The notes under the pieces: model-generated | Databases searched by the model: none | Told to the model about the DNA's origin: nothing | What the model saw: the letters and a program-made list of their open reading frames with translations, nothing else | NCBI GenBank assembly: GCA_028023455.1 | Contig: JAQFVV010000001.1 | Span: 26,094,426-26,158,425 of the forward strand | Direction: 5' to 3' | Length of the DNA: 64,000 bases | Origin: Epiperipatus broadwayi | Taxonomy: Eukaryota; Onychophora; Udeonychophora; Euonychophora; Peripatidae | Part shown: positions 45,634 to 57,117 of the stretch, piece by piece | Position numbering within the stretch: position 1 is the stretch's first letter | Layout of the letters: each line of letters starts with the position of its first letter | Position numbers and translations under genes: made by a program

Positions 45634-46417
45634 ATACCAATGAATAAGCATTAAACCTCCTCAAGAAACTTCAAATCTAACTAGTGAGAAATTTCATTAG
45701 AAGCAGCAAACAGCAAGAAGTAACCAGGTTCTAAAATCCTAGGTAATAACATTTTTCTTATACTCATTACTAAAGTAGCCATCACATTTGTAAAGCCTTC
45801 AAGAGTCAAGAATATGAATTCTATAGCATACATAGACAAACTATTAATGTGTGTGTTTAAAATGTTGTGTGTGTTCATGTGTTAGTATATATTGATTTTA
45901 TTGTATTTTAAATTTCAAATATTATTTAATGCTTTCTTATATGATATTAGTGTGTGAATTAAGAATGTGCGTGATCATTATACCACTGTTATATTAGTTA
46001 AATAAGATTTATAAAAGTATTTAAAATTAGTTTAATAAATGTTAATTAAAATAAATTGTCTTTCACCTTAAAGCTTTATTTTGTCTGTCAATTCTTTTGC
46101 CACTAGTTAAGGAATAAGTTGTTATTAATTACAAGTAGCTGAACTAGTCATGGGTATAACTTAGGCATTGAATTAGTGGCCATTGTTTAAAGTGCATTAT
46201 TTATCTTCTGGGTAAGTAACTGGTGCCCATGTTTATACAAAACAAAAGAGTGCTTTGAATGTGGTGTTGAATTCAACAGTCAAGAAAAAGTTATATCCTG
46301 GAAATGTAACGCTAGTTATATATTTTATAGCTATCGTTTGGACATACATACTCTCTGAGTATGTTCTTCTCTGCCTAAGAGGCTGGCATGTAAATAGAAT
46401 TAACATATACAGTACAA
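45634..46417 (+). mobile_element. 0.78-kb direct repeat, left copy (candidate LTR)
   Basis: Homologous end to end with 49,779-50,554 in the same orientation, with scattered substitutions and small indels (for example 'caccttaaagctt' is missing on the right). Ends could be set as TG...CA (45,641 to 46,416), as LTRs require. No primer binding site, polypurine tract or matching target duplication could be read, so a segmental duplication is the alternative. Confidence 0.5.
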
Positions 46418-46875
46418 TTTAGCGTTCCTAATGTAAGGCGAACCTAAGAAACAACAATAATTAAATACTTTGTTTCTTGTTTGAAAAAAAAACTTTTTAA
46501 AGAAAGCTAAATCACATATTCAAAGTGGTTTAATTTTTTAAAAAAAGAATTGACTGAAACTTTTTTTTCTTTAAATGAAAAAAGATTTTGACATTCACAT
46601 TAGTTAAAACAAATCATTCTGTTAAATCAGAGACAGTTAAATGTTTTGGGTGGAATTAAAGCATTAAGAATAAGTAGAGAAAAGGACAAGGGGGTGGAGT
46701 CAGTCATATGTTCCATTTTAAAAAAAAAATAAACAATAGTATTTAAATTTAGTTTAACATAAACAATAGTTTAATAGAAAAAAAAGGGATTGAAATTTTC
46801 GAAAATGGAGCCGAAAGAAAGCCTGATATATTTTTAAAATCCCAGTTAGTGAAAAAAAAGAAAGAAGTATCTGAG

Positions 46876-47550
46876 ATGGAGATGTTGATGAAAATGATGA
46901 TGAATATGATGAAAGAAATGCAAGAGCTCAAAGCTGAACTGAGGGAAGAAATATGAGAAATCAAGCAAAGTCAGTTAGAACTGAAAGCAGAATTGAAGAG
47001 AGAAATTAGGGAACTCAGAGTGGAAATAAGAGAAATAAGATGTGAGATAATGGGAAAGATAGACAAGAACCAAAAAATTATAGAGTTAGATTTAATTAAA
47101 GAAAGTCAGGAAGTTGAAAAGGAAGTTGAGGTGATAAAAGACATGAAATTTGAATTAGAATCAGATAGCGTTGCCACAGATAAAGTAGGAACAAATGTAG
47201 ACCAAGAAATAGAAGAGAGACATAAGTTCAAGGTAGAAGATAGCATTAAGTATAGTAGTTTGGAAATAAAATTAATTAAGATAGAAAATAAAAATAAAAA
47301 GGTTAAAGCAAATATTCGCAATCACTGTATACCTAGATTTAAAACAAAGAAAAGAAGCAGGAAAAAACATTCTCAGTTTGAAGTAATATGGAGTTCTGCA
47401 AGGCTTAAAGGTTTTTTAATTTATAAAGCAGAAAATAGAACAGAACAGGAAAGAAATAAAGCAACAAATTTTAATCGAGGGATAGATGTAAGGATATGGA
47501 GTATAATTTATGTTAGTGAATTAGTAGAAAGAAAAAACCACCTGACATAG
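46876..47550 (+). pseudogene. Coiled-coil ORF1/Gag-like protein with one in-frame stop
   Basis: From the ATG at 46,876 the frame reads MEMLMKMMMNMMKEMQELK and continues as a Lys/Glu-rich heptad-repeat helix (LELKAELKREIRELRVEI and on), broken by TGA at 46,954-46,956. It then has a basic patch (RFKTKKRSRKKH) and a tail to 47,550. The same frame is open upstream of the ATG to about 46,770. A long coiled coil followed by a basic region is typical of LINE ORF1 or Gag-like RNA-binding proteins. It lies between the 0.78-kb direct repeats. The purine-rich strand bias resembles the LINE ORF2 at 51.3 kb, so it could instead be that element's ORF1. Confidence 0.55.
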
Positions 47551-48320
47551 TTTAAAAGTTAGTAATGGGGTGGAATAGTAAAGGAAATAAACAAAGGCCT
47601 GGAAATGGATAATGAGCATGAATATGATTATTTTAACATAAATAAATCTGATAAATTTAAATCTGAAACTTCTATTTAAAACTAAGATAATAAATTTGAA
47701 AATAAATAAATAATAATAAATGAAATGTTTGAAAGTAATAATAATAATGGAGGCTTCATAAAATAAAAGATTACTTTTCTCTCCACGTACATGTTAATAA
47801 AGAAGAAATGCTCGTAAATAAATAGGTCAAATTAATGATTTAAAAGTAATGTTTGTAGGATTAAGTAAATGAATAAAATAACAGAAATATGTAGAATGAA
47901 ATCAAGTTAAGTAAATAAGTGTAAAATATCCATAGTAAAATAATAAAGAATGAATTGTAATAAAGGAATAGATTTTTTTTTTTTTTTTGGAATACACGCA
48001 AGTTAATAAAAGGAAGCAAATAAATGATTTAAAGTAATCAAGTCAAATAAAATATCTGTATAATAAAGGATTGCAATAAAATAAAATAGTTTTTCTGAAT
48101 ACACGCACGTTAAATGAAGAAGTTAAAGTAATGGTTTAAAAATGATATTGTAAGATTAATATAAATGTTTAAGATGTTGGTCATATGAATTTAAAAAATA
48201 ATATTGTAAGGTTAATAAAATAAATATAAATGAAAGTCAATCTAAGTTATATTAGGAATGTATAAGGATTTGAAATTAATGGGAATGAGAGTAGTATTGA
48301 AATAAGTTTTAGATAATGAT
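47551..48320. other. AT-rich internal sequence of the repeat-bounded element
   Basis: Three partly similar segments each contain 'gaatacacgca.gttaa' or 'ctccacgtacatgttaat' followed by 'aagaagttaaagtaat', at about 47,780, 47,990 and 48,095. This suggests old tandem duplication. No coding sequence. Confidence 0.45.
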
Positions 48321-48324
48321 AAGT

Positions 48325-48572
48325 GAAAGCTGTCGACTGGATAAAACTTAGCAACTGTAACGGACCTATCAGGGATCATTCCTCTTTTAAAATGCACACT
48401 GAGAACAACCAGAATAAGTCACTTCTTCAGGGGAGAATCCCCATATCTTGTACATCATTTCCAAAGAGTAAGACAAAATGGACAGTTGATGAATCCTGCC
48501 ATTTGCAGCAACCTTTTCTTTGTCAAAGTCTGGTCAAGAGAACCAGCACCCAAAGCTTCGGTTTTCATATGT
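48325..48572 (+). CDS. Possible C-type-lectin-like exon
   Basis: The open frame contains VDWIKLSNC and later SCTSFP, then KWTVDESCHLQQPFLCQ. The arrangement C-x(9)-W-x2-D-x2-C-x5-PF-x-C is the C-terminal signature of C-type lectin-like domains. The frame ends near a consensus donor GTAAGT at 48,573-48,578. An acceptor could be the AG at 48,327-48,328, but the exon start is uncertain. The N-terminal half of the domain is not seen. It lies between the two candidate LTRs, so a captured or host exon are both possible. Confidence 0.4.
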
Positions 48573-48679
48573 GTAAGTCAGTATAAGTCAGCAAATCTGC
48601 ATCCGCATTATTTCCAAAAGATTCATGTATCACAAAAGGATGCTGTTCTCATGGTCTCTATACAGTACTAAGATCATTG

Positions 48680-49778
48680 TAAGCAAGATAGTCAGCATTG
48701 AAAGAAGTAAAGTATCATTGAAGATTGCCCTTAGCATGTAAAATGACAGATGTTAACAAGTAAACTTAAAAAAATATTAAATAATTTAAGATTTAATAAA
48801 GAATTAAAGTTCTCAGAGATAAAATGGTCAAAAATGATGCATTTCATTCTCAAACAGAGGGTGGTGTAATGTACCAATATCGTGGTTGGTACATTTAATA
48901 ATTTGCCTACAAATTATTAAAATAAAATTATTCATTAAAAAAAATAGTATGTAAAAGTTTAAGAGTTTTATTGCAGTTTGTTTTCATAAACATAAAATTA
49001 AAAATCGAAGAGTTTTTGAAATAAAAGTTACAATTAATTAAAAGAAAAGAGAGGGTTTGCTTTAGAAATGTCAAACTAAAAATTTTAAATTTAAAGAGTT
49101 TTGCTAGAAACAATTCATAGTTACGTAAAGTTAAAGAGGTTTTTTTTTATTATTATTAGTTGAAATATAACTTAAAGTTTAAAAATATAAATCTCTTTTT
49201 ATTTAAGTTAAAGAAAAAAAGTCATCTTAAAAACTGAATAGTAAATTGATCTTAAATTATATATGTGTGTAAATGACGAATCAATGTGAGCTTGCTAATA
49301 AAATATATATATGCGATTATAAATATAATAAATGTATGCGTATTAAATAAATTTAAAAAAATGACAAAGAAAATTATCATTAAAAAACACAGCGATGGCT
49401 ACTAATTAAAAATGTAAAAACAACATGTTTGTGAAGGCTGCTAATTAACATCTCCAACAACAGGATTAAAAGTTTATCTTGAGGAATGTAACTGAAAACA
49501 AGAAAGGAATTTCGACAACAGATATTGCTGGCAGACATCAGAACAACAACAGGCCTTAAGTATAAGTAGTCCAGTTTTTTATCAGACAATCAGTTTTGAG
49601 ATTACAAATGAGATTGAGCAGTTGAGATTAAATCAGTCAATAATGCAGTGTTAAAACCCTCGGAAACATACGACTGTCTCTAGCCTGAGTTCCAGTGAAA
49701 CAGCAATCTGCCCAGAATAGAAATGCCTGCATAACAACTTGAAGAATCACCATCAATATTTAACTGTCTCCAAGAATA
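48680..49778. other. AT-rich stretch before the right direct repeat
   Basis: No gene is supported. 49,480-49,770 is less AT-rich and unique to this position. It does not match the sequence preceding the left direct repeat. Confidence 0.45.
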
Positions 49779-50554
49779 ATACCAATGAATAAGCATTAAA
49801 CTTCCTCAAGAAACTTCAAATCTAACCAGTTAGAAATATTTCATTAGAAGTAGCAAACAGCAAGAAGTATCCACGTTCTAAAATCCTAGGTAATAACATT
49901 TTTCTTATACTCATTACTAAAGTAGCCATCACATTCATAAAGCCTCCACGAGTCAATAATATGAACTCTATAGCATACATAGACAAACTATTAATGTGTG
50001 TGTTTAAAATGTTGTGTGTGTTCATGTGTTAGTATATATTGATTTCATTGTATTTTAAATTTCAAATATTATTTAATGCTTTTTTATATGATATTATAGT
50101 GTGTGAATTAAGAATGTGCGTGATCATTATACCAGTGTTATATTAGTTAAATAATATTTATAAAAGTATTTCAAATTAGTTTAATAAATGTTAATTAAAA
50201 TACATTGTCTTTTATTTTGTCTGTCAATTCTTTTGCCACTAGTTAAGGAATAAGTTGTTATTGATTACAAGTAGCTGAGTTAGTCATAAATATAACTTAG
50301 ACATTGAAAATTGGTGGCTATTGTTTAAAGTGCATTATTTATCTTCTGGGTAAGTAATTGCGCCCGTGTTTATACAAAACAAAAAAGTGCTTTGAATGTG
50401 GTGTTGAATTCAACAGCCAAGAAGAAGTTATGTCCTGGAAATGTAACACTAGTTATATATTTTATAGCTATCATTTGGACAAACATACTCTCTGAGTATG
50501 TTCTTCTCTGCCTAAGAGGCCAGTATGTAAACAGAATTAATATATATGGTACAA
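49779..50554 (+). mobile_element. 0.78-kb direct repeat, right copy (candidate LTR)
   Basis: Partner of 45,634-46,417. Homology starts at 'ataccaatgaataagcatt' and ends at 'gtacaa'. Both copies share a GT-rich tract ('gtgtgtgtttaaaatgttgt'). The 3.4 kb between the copies holds the coiled-coil ORF and the lectin-like exon. Confidence 0.5.
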
Positions 50555-51179
50555 CATATATATATATGTTGATCAAGTCGAAACGTTGGTATTTTAATAT
50601 TTAATTTTTTTAACATGGTTGAACCCACAAAATATGTTTATATATATATATGTTAGACTATCTCCATCATCTAACTAACCATTGTTTATAGATAACCTGC
50701 AAATAAAAAAATACTTCTCTATATAATTATGATAGAAATATAAAAGTTGAATTTTCTATCAGTATGGAGCAGTTAAAAATTTTTTTTTTTTAGAATGCAG
50801 TGATCAAATAAAAGGAGAAATTCCAATATAAAACAAACTTTCATGAAGAATGGTTATCCAACAATTGCTATTAAGAAAATATTAAATAATAAAAAGAAAC
50901 ATAAAAAAGCCAATAATAGATAATGTAATTTATCCATATTTACCAACTAAAAAAACATCTGCAGCCAATCTCATATCGTCCTAACATTTATATATTTTTT
51001 TAAAAAAAACAACAACTTAAAAACAGGAAATACATCTAAGAAATATCATATAAGTGTGAAAGGACATATATTAGTAAAAATAGCCATGCCACTGAAAAAA
51101 ATTCAAAGAATATAAAGCAATAATTAAAGAGAAAGAGAAATATGAGTATATATTCTATTGGGAAAATATAATAATTAAC
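50555..51179. other. AT-rich stretch with a possible Penelope-type end near 50,570
   Basis: 'gatcaagtcgaaacgttggt' at 50,570-50,589 resembles the GTCGAAACGTTGG string often seen at the ends of Penelope-like elements. It would correspond to the GAA side of a hammerhead-like motif, with the CTGATGA side missing. The rest is featureless. Confidence 0.35.
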
Positions 51180-51345
51180 ATCACATAATCACCATCTCTC
51201 ATACTAGCACAAAATTGTTTAGAAACTAGTCTGGGAATATTGGATGAGTAGGCATTAGATAGGGATTTTATGCACAAGCCTTCTGGCATTCATTGATTAC
51301 TCTGCTTGGCACAGGGTGGCACTATTGTATGGAGAGTTTTGCCTT
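51180..51345 (+). mobile_element. Truncated hammerhead family II unit
   Basis: A minus-strand start ('aacatcacataatcaccat') is joined to the plus-strand second half of a unit: GAA, ACTAGT, C, TGGG and TTGGAT at 51,221-51,253. It runs on to 'gtatggagagttttgcctt'. The CTGATGA half is missing, so no ribozyme can form. The LINE remnant follows at once. Confidence 0.65.
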
Positions 51346-52440
51346 GATTGGGAGAAAAAATTGATAAATGAAGCAAAGAAAAAAAAGGGATTGATAAAGA
51401 AATTAACAGTGTTTTCATATAATAAATATGATGTAGTTAGAATTATATGGAAAGGAGTTGCAGTAGCAGGGTTAACATATGGTAATGATGCATTATATGT
51501 TAGTAAAGATGCATTAAATTACTTAGAAAAAGTTCAAAGGGAAGTAGGAAGACATGCATTGGATGCAGATGTATGGACAGCAAAAGAGGCAATTCAAGGA
51601 GAAATGGGATGGTCAAGTTTTCATATGAGAGATGCAAAAAAAGTAAAATGAAAATGTTTGGTAGATTGCTGTTTATGGATAATAAAAGAATAGCTAAAGT
51701 AGTATTTAATTGGGTTATGAGTAAAGGACAGGTAATAAGATGAGTGAGAAAGGTAATGCAGTATGCAAAAGATTTGGATAAAGAATTTATATCAGTATGT
51801 TTGTACAAAAGATGGGATGATTGTGTTAAGAGGATTGTTGAGTGTTGTACTAGTAAGGAATGGGATAAAAGAATAGATTTATTAATAAAGAATAGGGAGT
51901 TAGAGAGATGTAGAAATAGTATGGAGAGTAAAAAGAGTTTAAATATATATAGAAATAAACAGAATATTAGGTGTGAGTTAATATATGATAATAGTAAGGA
52001 AAGTAGTTTATTATTTAAGGCTCTAACAGGATCTTTAGCTACAAGAGAATATATATGTAAATGGGAAAAAATGAGTGATTTATTTTGTAAATTGTGTAAG
52101 GAAGAAATAGAAAATATTAGGCATTTGTTAATTGAATGTAAATGCTTGAAAACAGAAAGGGTACATATAATGAAGTTATGGAAGAATAAATATGAAAAAA
52201 GTGATTATACAGAAAGTGAATTATTGGTTTTTATGCTGGGTTTGGGAAAAGATAAAGGGGATTTAGATATAAAGGTCATAGAGTTGACAAAGATTATGTT
52301 GTGGAAATGGGATAGAGCATAATATGGAAAAATTTATAGTAGGGAATGGAAAATAAAGTGGCTAACAGGTTTATCTGGGCATAATTGCTGAGATATTCTT
52401 GACTTCGTTTAAGGAGAAGCCACAATACATCACATCTCAT
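51340..52440 (+). pseudogene. Non-LTR retrotransposon ORF2, C-terminal third and 3' end
   Basis: The frame starts inside ORF2 (...YNKYDVVRIIWKGVAVAGL..., YLEKVQREVGRHALDA, IQGEMGWSSFHMRDAKKV), the region just after the RT thumb. A frameshift in an A-run near 51,640 and a TGA at 51,741-51,743 break it. It then continues MQYAKDLDKEF to a zinc-binding motif CKLCKEEIENIRHLLIEC, and ends at 52,322. The 3' UTR ends in a short CATCA-type tandem tail near 52,440. It is a 5'-truncated dead copy, with the clade not determined. Confidence 0.8.
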
Positions 52441-53306
52441 CACATCACATCCTTGTTTAAAATATAATAATAATAATAGGCAGAAAAAAAAGCAAAAAAA
52501 AAAAAGAAATTTAAAAAGCTGCTTACATGACAATGGCAATTCTATAGAGCACCTGTGATAATCCATAATGCTTATAAAGCATTCATTAAATTTTGTCCTC
52601 AAAATAACAAAAAAATTAGAATTGTTATAGTTACATATATAAAATTTCTAGTGATTGTTGCCTTTGACAAACTATGTAATTGGTTATAGTGTCATTTTAA
52701 ATTTAGTAATCATAAATCTAAAAGTCATTCATTAAATTCGTACACTAGCCAACACTGATCAGGAACATAACAACTAAAGAAAAGAGAGGAATAATCTCAT
52801 TTTAAATATTATGTTGTTTATCAATCTGTGTATTATTACTAAAAATCAAATGTATTTAAAAGAGTCTGAAGATAATTTTTTTCTAAAAACATTTAGCGAT
52901 CAACTAAATATGGAATTAGTCCAATATATAACTACAAATAATAAGTCATCATGGCAAACTATCAGACAATCAGTATATATTAATTTTATTACTAAAAAAA
53001 GTATTCAAGTTTATAATATAATTGTAAAAAGTTAAAAGAAAGTCGAGTTAAAAGGTATACAAAAAATGACAAATTAATATAATGATGATCAAGTGTTATT
53101 AATTGTTACATTATTTAGCCGCCTAGTTAATTCAATATTTGAGTTTTAAAAAAATCATATTTCACTGATAGTGAAAAAACTACTGTATCGTTAAATGTCT
53201 GAAACCCAAAGGATTTTTAAAAAAATTAAATTATATATAGTTTATTTCATTTTTTTAATAATGTTGATGTAACTATAGTAAGTCTTATTAGTATAATTAG
53301 CATTTC
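52441..53306. other. AT-rich non-coding stretch
   Basis: No gene is supported. A 74-codon frame at 52,811-53,035 has no recognisable domain. Confidence 0.5.
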
Positions 53307-53493
<187 letters not shown>

Positions 53494-53639
53494 TTAACTG
53501 TAATAACTAATTGGAGAGAAAGCGTGAATCAATCTGGCTAGAATGGCTGGCTTTTCTGTTAGAAATCGTAATCTAATACAGCAACATAAAAGATTTCAGA
53601 CCTGGAGTGTGTAATCAGTATAATACCCACAACAACCAC

Positions 53640-54540
53640 CCCCTTCATATGGATATCTATCCACACTGATTGAAGAACTCAAGCCAATATATAATAATAA
53701 TATCACTCAATAATGACAACAAGTATACATACTGGGACAATTATAATAATACTATATCCAACCAGACACCTAATCTACAACCATCAGTTCTTGGAATAGA
53801 CAACAGGCAACTACTGCAACAATTCAGAAAATGGTCATTAGAACCAAAATTATTTGATTTTCTACTTAAGCTTAATCTCAATGCTCTACCCACAACCCAT
53901 TTCCTTAGATTTCGTAGATTCTATACAAATATAGACCCCATGTGCGGGCTATGTCATAGAGAAGAAAAGACACAAGATCATTTTCTTCATTCCTGCAGTG
54001 CCCTAGAAACAATACGTCGCACAATGTTTACCACATACAGAAAGGCTATCATTTCAATTGATGAAATAATAAATATGTTTAAAAAGGCAACAACCCTGCT
54101 ATTCGTGCAGCAACATACAGCCTTTATGCCTACTGGTGCACCAGATGCACTTTTGCACTTGCCAATAACCCTCAACGCCACCCAGCAACATATTCAATAA
54201 AACTAGAACTGTTAAGAAAAAGAGACAGCATCCTAGCTCAACCAGATATATTTGCAGCCACATGGTCACACTTGAAACAAAGATCCAGTCTATGAAATAT
54301 AAAGGCCAATAAGATAGATGATGACATTTTGAACATCAGCATTTTTTCCAACTTTAAAAAAAATGCAAGCATAAACTGAACTAAATAGAAGACCAAATTT
54401 AAAAACAAGAAGAAAAAAAAGTATGCAGAAAAGATAAAGACTATATACTGAAAGTTGTAATTTGTTTTTCATTTGTAAAAATCAATATATTACTAGATGT
54501 GACTCTGTAACTTTTAGACTAATAAAGTTTGTTGAAACAT
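53640..54540 (+). pseudogene. Second LINE remnant: ORF2 C-terminus and 3' end
   Basis: The frame from 53,670 has QFRKWSLEPKLFDFLLKLN, FLRFRRFYTNIDP and a zinc-binding motif CGLCHREEKTQDHFLHSC typical of LINE C-termini. A frameshift near 54,105 moves the frame so that it continues AATYSLYAYW and LELLRKRDSILAQPD, to a stop near 54,295. The 3' UTR ends 'aataaagtttgttgaaaca' and runs straight into microsatellite. It is not the same family as the copy at 51.3 kb. It is truncated at its 5' end. Confidence 0.8.
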
Positions 54541-55722
<1,182 letters not shown>

Positions 55723-55807
55723 TTAAGTTCTATATTCAATCCAATATTCCAAGTTGTATATGAATTCAAATACCAGGTTATCGGCTTTGTAGACCAGATG
55801 AACTCTT
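55723..55807 (-). CDS. Candidate 3' exon of an unidentified minus-strand gene
   Basis: After a 66-bp putative intron (55,808-55,873, GT...AG), the minus strand reads 'A' plus codons for RVHLVYKADNLVFEF, then NLEYWIEYRT and a TAA stop at 55,725-55,723, with AATAAA overlapping the stop region. The start phase matches the exon at 55,874-56,034. The plus strand of the same segment is also open, so strand choice is not certain. Its YNLEYWIEYR is similar to YHFKYWLDLK in the exon at 30,039-30,228. Confidence 0.35.
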
Positions 55808-55873
55808 CTAATTTAATATTTATGTTGGTGTGTGCACTTCAATAATGAAAGAATTAAATAGTATTTACTATAC

Positions 55874-56034
55874 CTTTCAATATTGGTGTATTTTGGTTTG
55901 AAAGATTGTGATGCCAGTTTTATAATATTTCTTGTTGCATCATTTATTTGATTTGAAAATTTTCTAGCAAAAAAAAACATGGATGACATTTCTTGCACAT
56001 CTGGAATATCACTTAAATTAAATATCCCTGGACC
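55874..56034 (-). CDS. Candidate internal exon of an unidentified minus-strand gene
   Basis: On the minus strand an acceptor (tattatattttag) opens a frame at 56,034 that runs 161 bp to a donor AAAG|GTATAG (GT at 55,873). The peptide includes PGIFNLSDIPDVQEMSS, FFFARKFSNQINDATRNI and SFKPKYTNIE, with balanced composition unlike nearby chance frames. The exon starts at a codon boundary and ends after two bases of a codon. The downstream partner could be 55,723-55,807 or, across a long intron, 30,039-30,228. I do not recognise the protein. Confidence 0.5.
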
Positions 56035-56658
56035 CTAAAATATAATAATTAATTATTACTAAAATATTTATAATTACTTATGTAATAAATATAATAATAG
56101 CTAAAACACCAGTATTTTTTCTTTATTTTTTTTAAAGAGGTTGAGATACTAAAATCAAAGCAATTACACATAAAACTAAAATTTGTGTATTTTAATACAT
56201 ATATTATAATTTATTTCTTTTTAAAAAAATAAATTTAACAAACAACCCCAAAAAATAAACCAGCAGAAAAAATAATAAACAAACTGTTTCGACAGCTTAG
56301 TGTAAAGAAAAAAAAAAAAAAAACCATTAAACAAATTCTTCTCAAAAGAACCTAAAAAGTAATTGCTTCAGAATCATAAATTTCAATAATAAACTTATTC
56401 TGATTATTTTCAAGAAGAATTAGTTAAAATAATAGTGTGGCTGCTGGGGGTTTTGATGAAGAGGTGTCGGGAAATGAAATCAAAGAAGAATAAAGAGTCT
56501 TTGAAAATTTATGATTCTGAAGTTATATTTAAGAGTTATTAAGGGTGGATGGGAAGTGAATGGTTGTGGGAGTTTAGTTTATAATGTGTGTTTTTTTTTT
56601 TTTTTTGAACTGTGGTAGGGTATATATATGGGGGGGGTTATTGTTGTTTGTTGTGTTT

Positions 56659-56661
<3 letters not shown>
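56035..56661. other. AT-rich stretch, possibly intronic
   Basis: No gene or element is supported. Homopolymer runs lie near 56,310 and 56,590. Confidence 0.5.

Positions 56662-56728
<67 letters not shown>
56662..56728. repeat. (AT)n microsatellite
   Basis: About 33 uninterrupted AT units. Confidence 0.95.
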
Positions 56729-56731
<3 letters not shown>

Positions 56732-56790
56732 AATATATATATAAGTATGACATAATTTATTAAATAAACAATATTATGGTGTTAATATAC

Positions 56791-57070
56791 TGAAGCTTGT
56801 GAGTTTTCAGAATGACCAAGATGGCAATTCATATTTTTAATAAAATTTTATAAATACACAATTTCGAGAGCTTACCAAGATGGCATCCTGTATTTCCTTA
56901 ACAATCTTCCAAAATTAATGTTAATTTTTTAAAAAAGGAATAAATCTTCATAAATTTAATTGCCAATTCTGTATTTGATTTTTTTTTTCTATTTGCTTCA
57001 TGAACATGGATTAGTTACATTTACAAAATGAGTGGAAGGCCTATAATCTCCTGAAGATGTGTCACTTACA
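56791..57070 (+). repeat. Left arm of a distant inverted repeat pair
   Basis: Matches the reverse complement of 60,096-60,360 over about 270 bp ('ttttcagaatgaccaagatgg', split into shorter blocks after that; 'cctgaagatg'). The 3 kb between the arms shows no gene. 'tcctgaagatgtgtcactta' at its right end resembles Penelope-type ends. Confidence 0.7.
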
Positions 57071-57086
57071 TTTCCAAAAAATGAAC

Positions 57087-57117
<31 letters not shown>

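Noticed and set aside
45681-50025. Two similar minus-strand frames of 65 and 67 codons (45,681-45,878 and 49,822-50,025)
   Set aside because: They are the same part of the 0.78-kb direct repeat. Differences between them are not biased to silent sites, so no coding constraint is evident.
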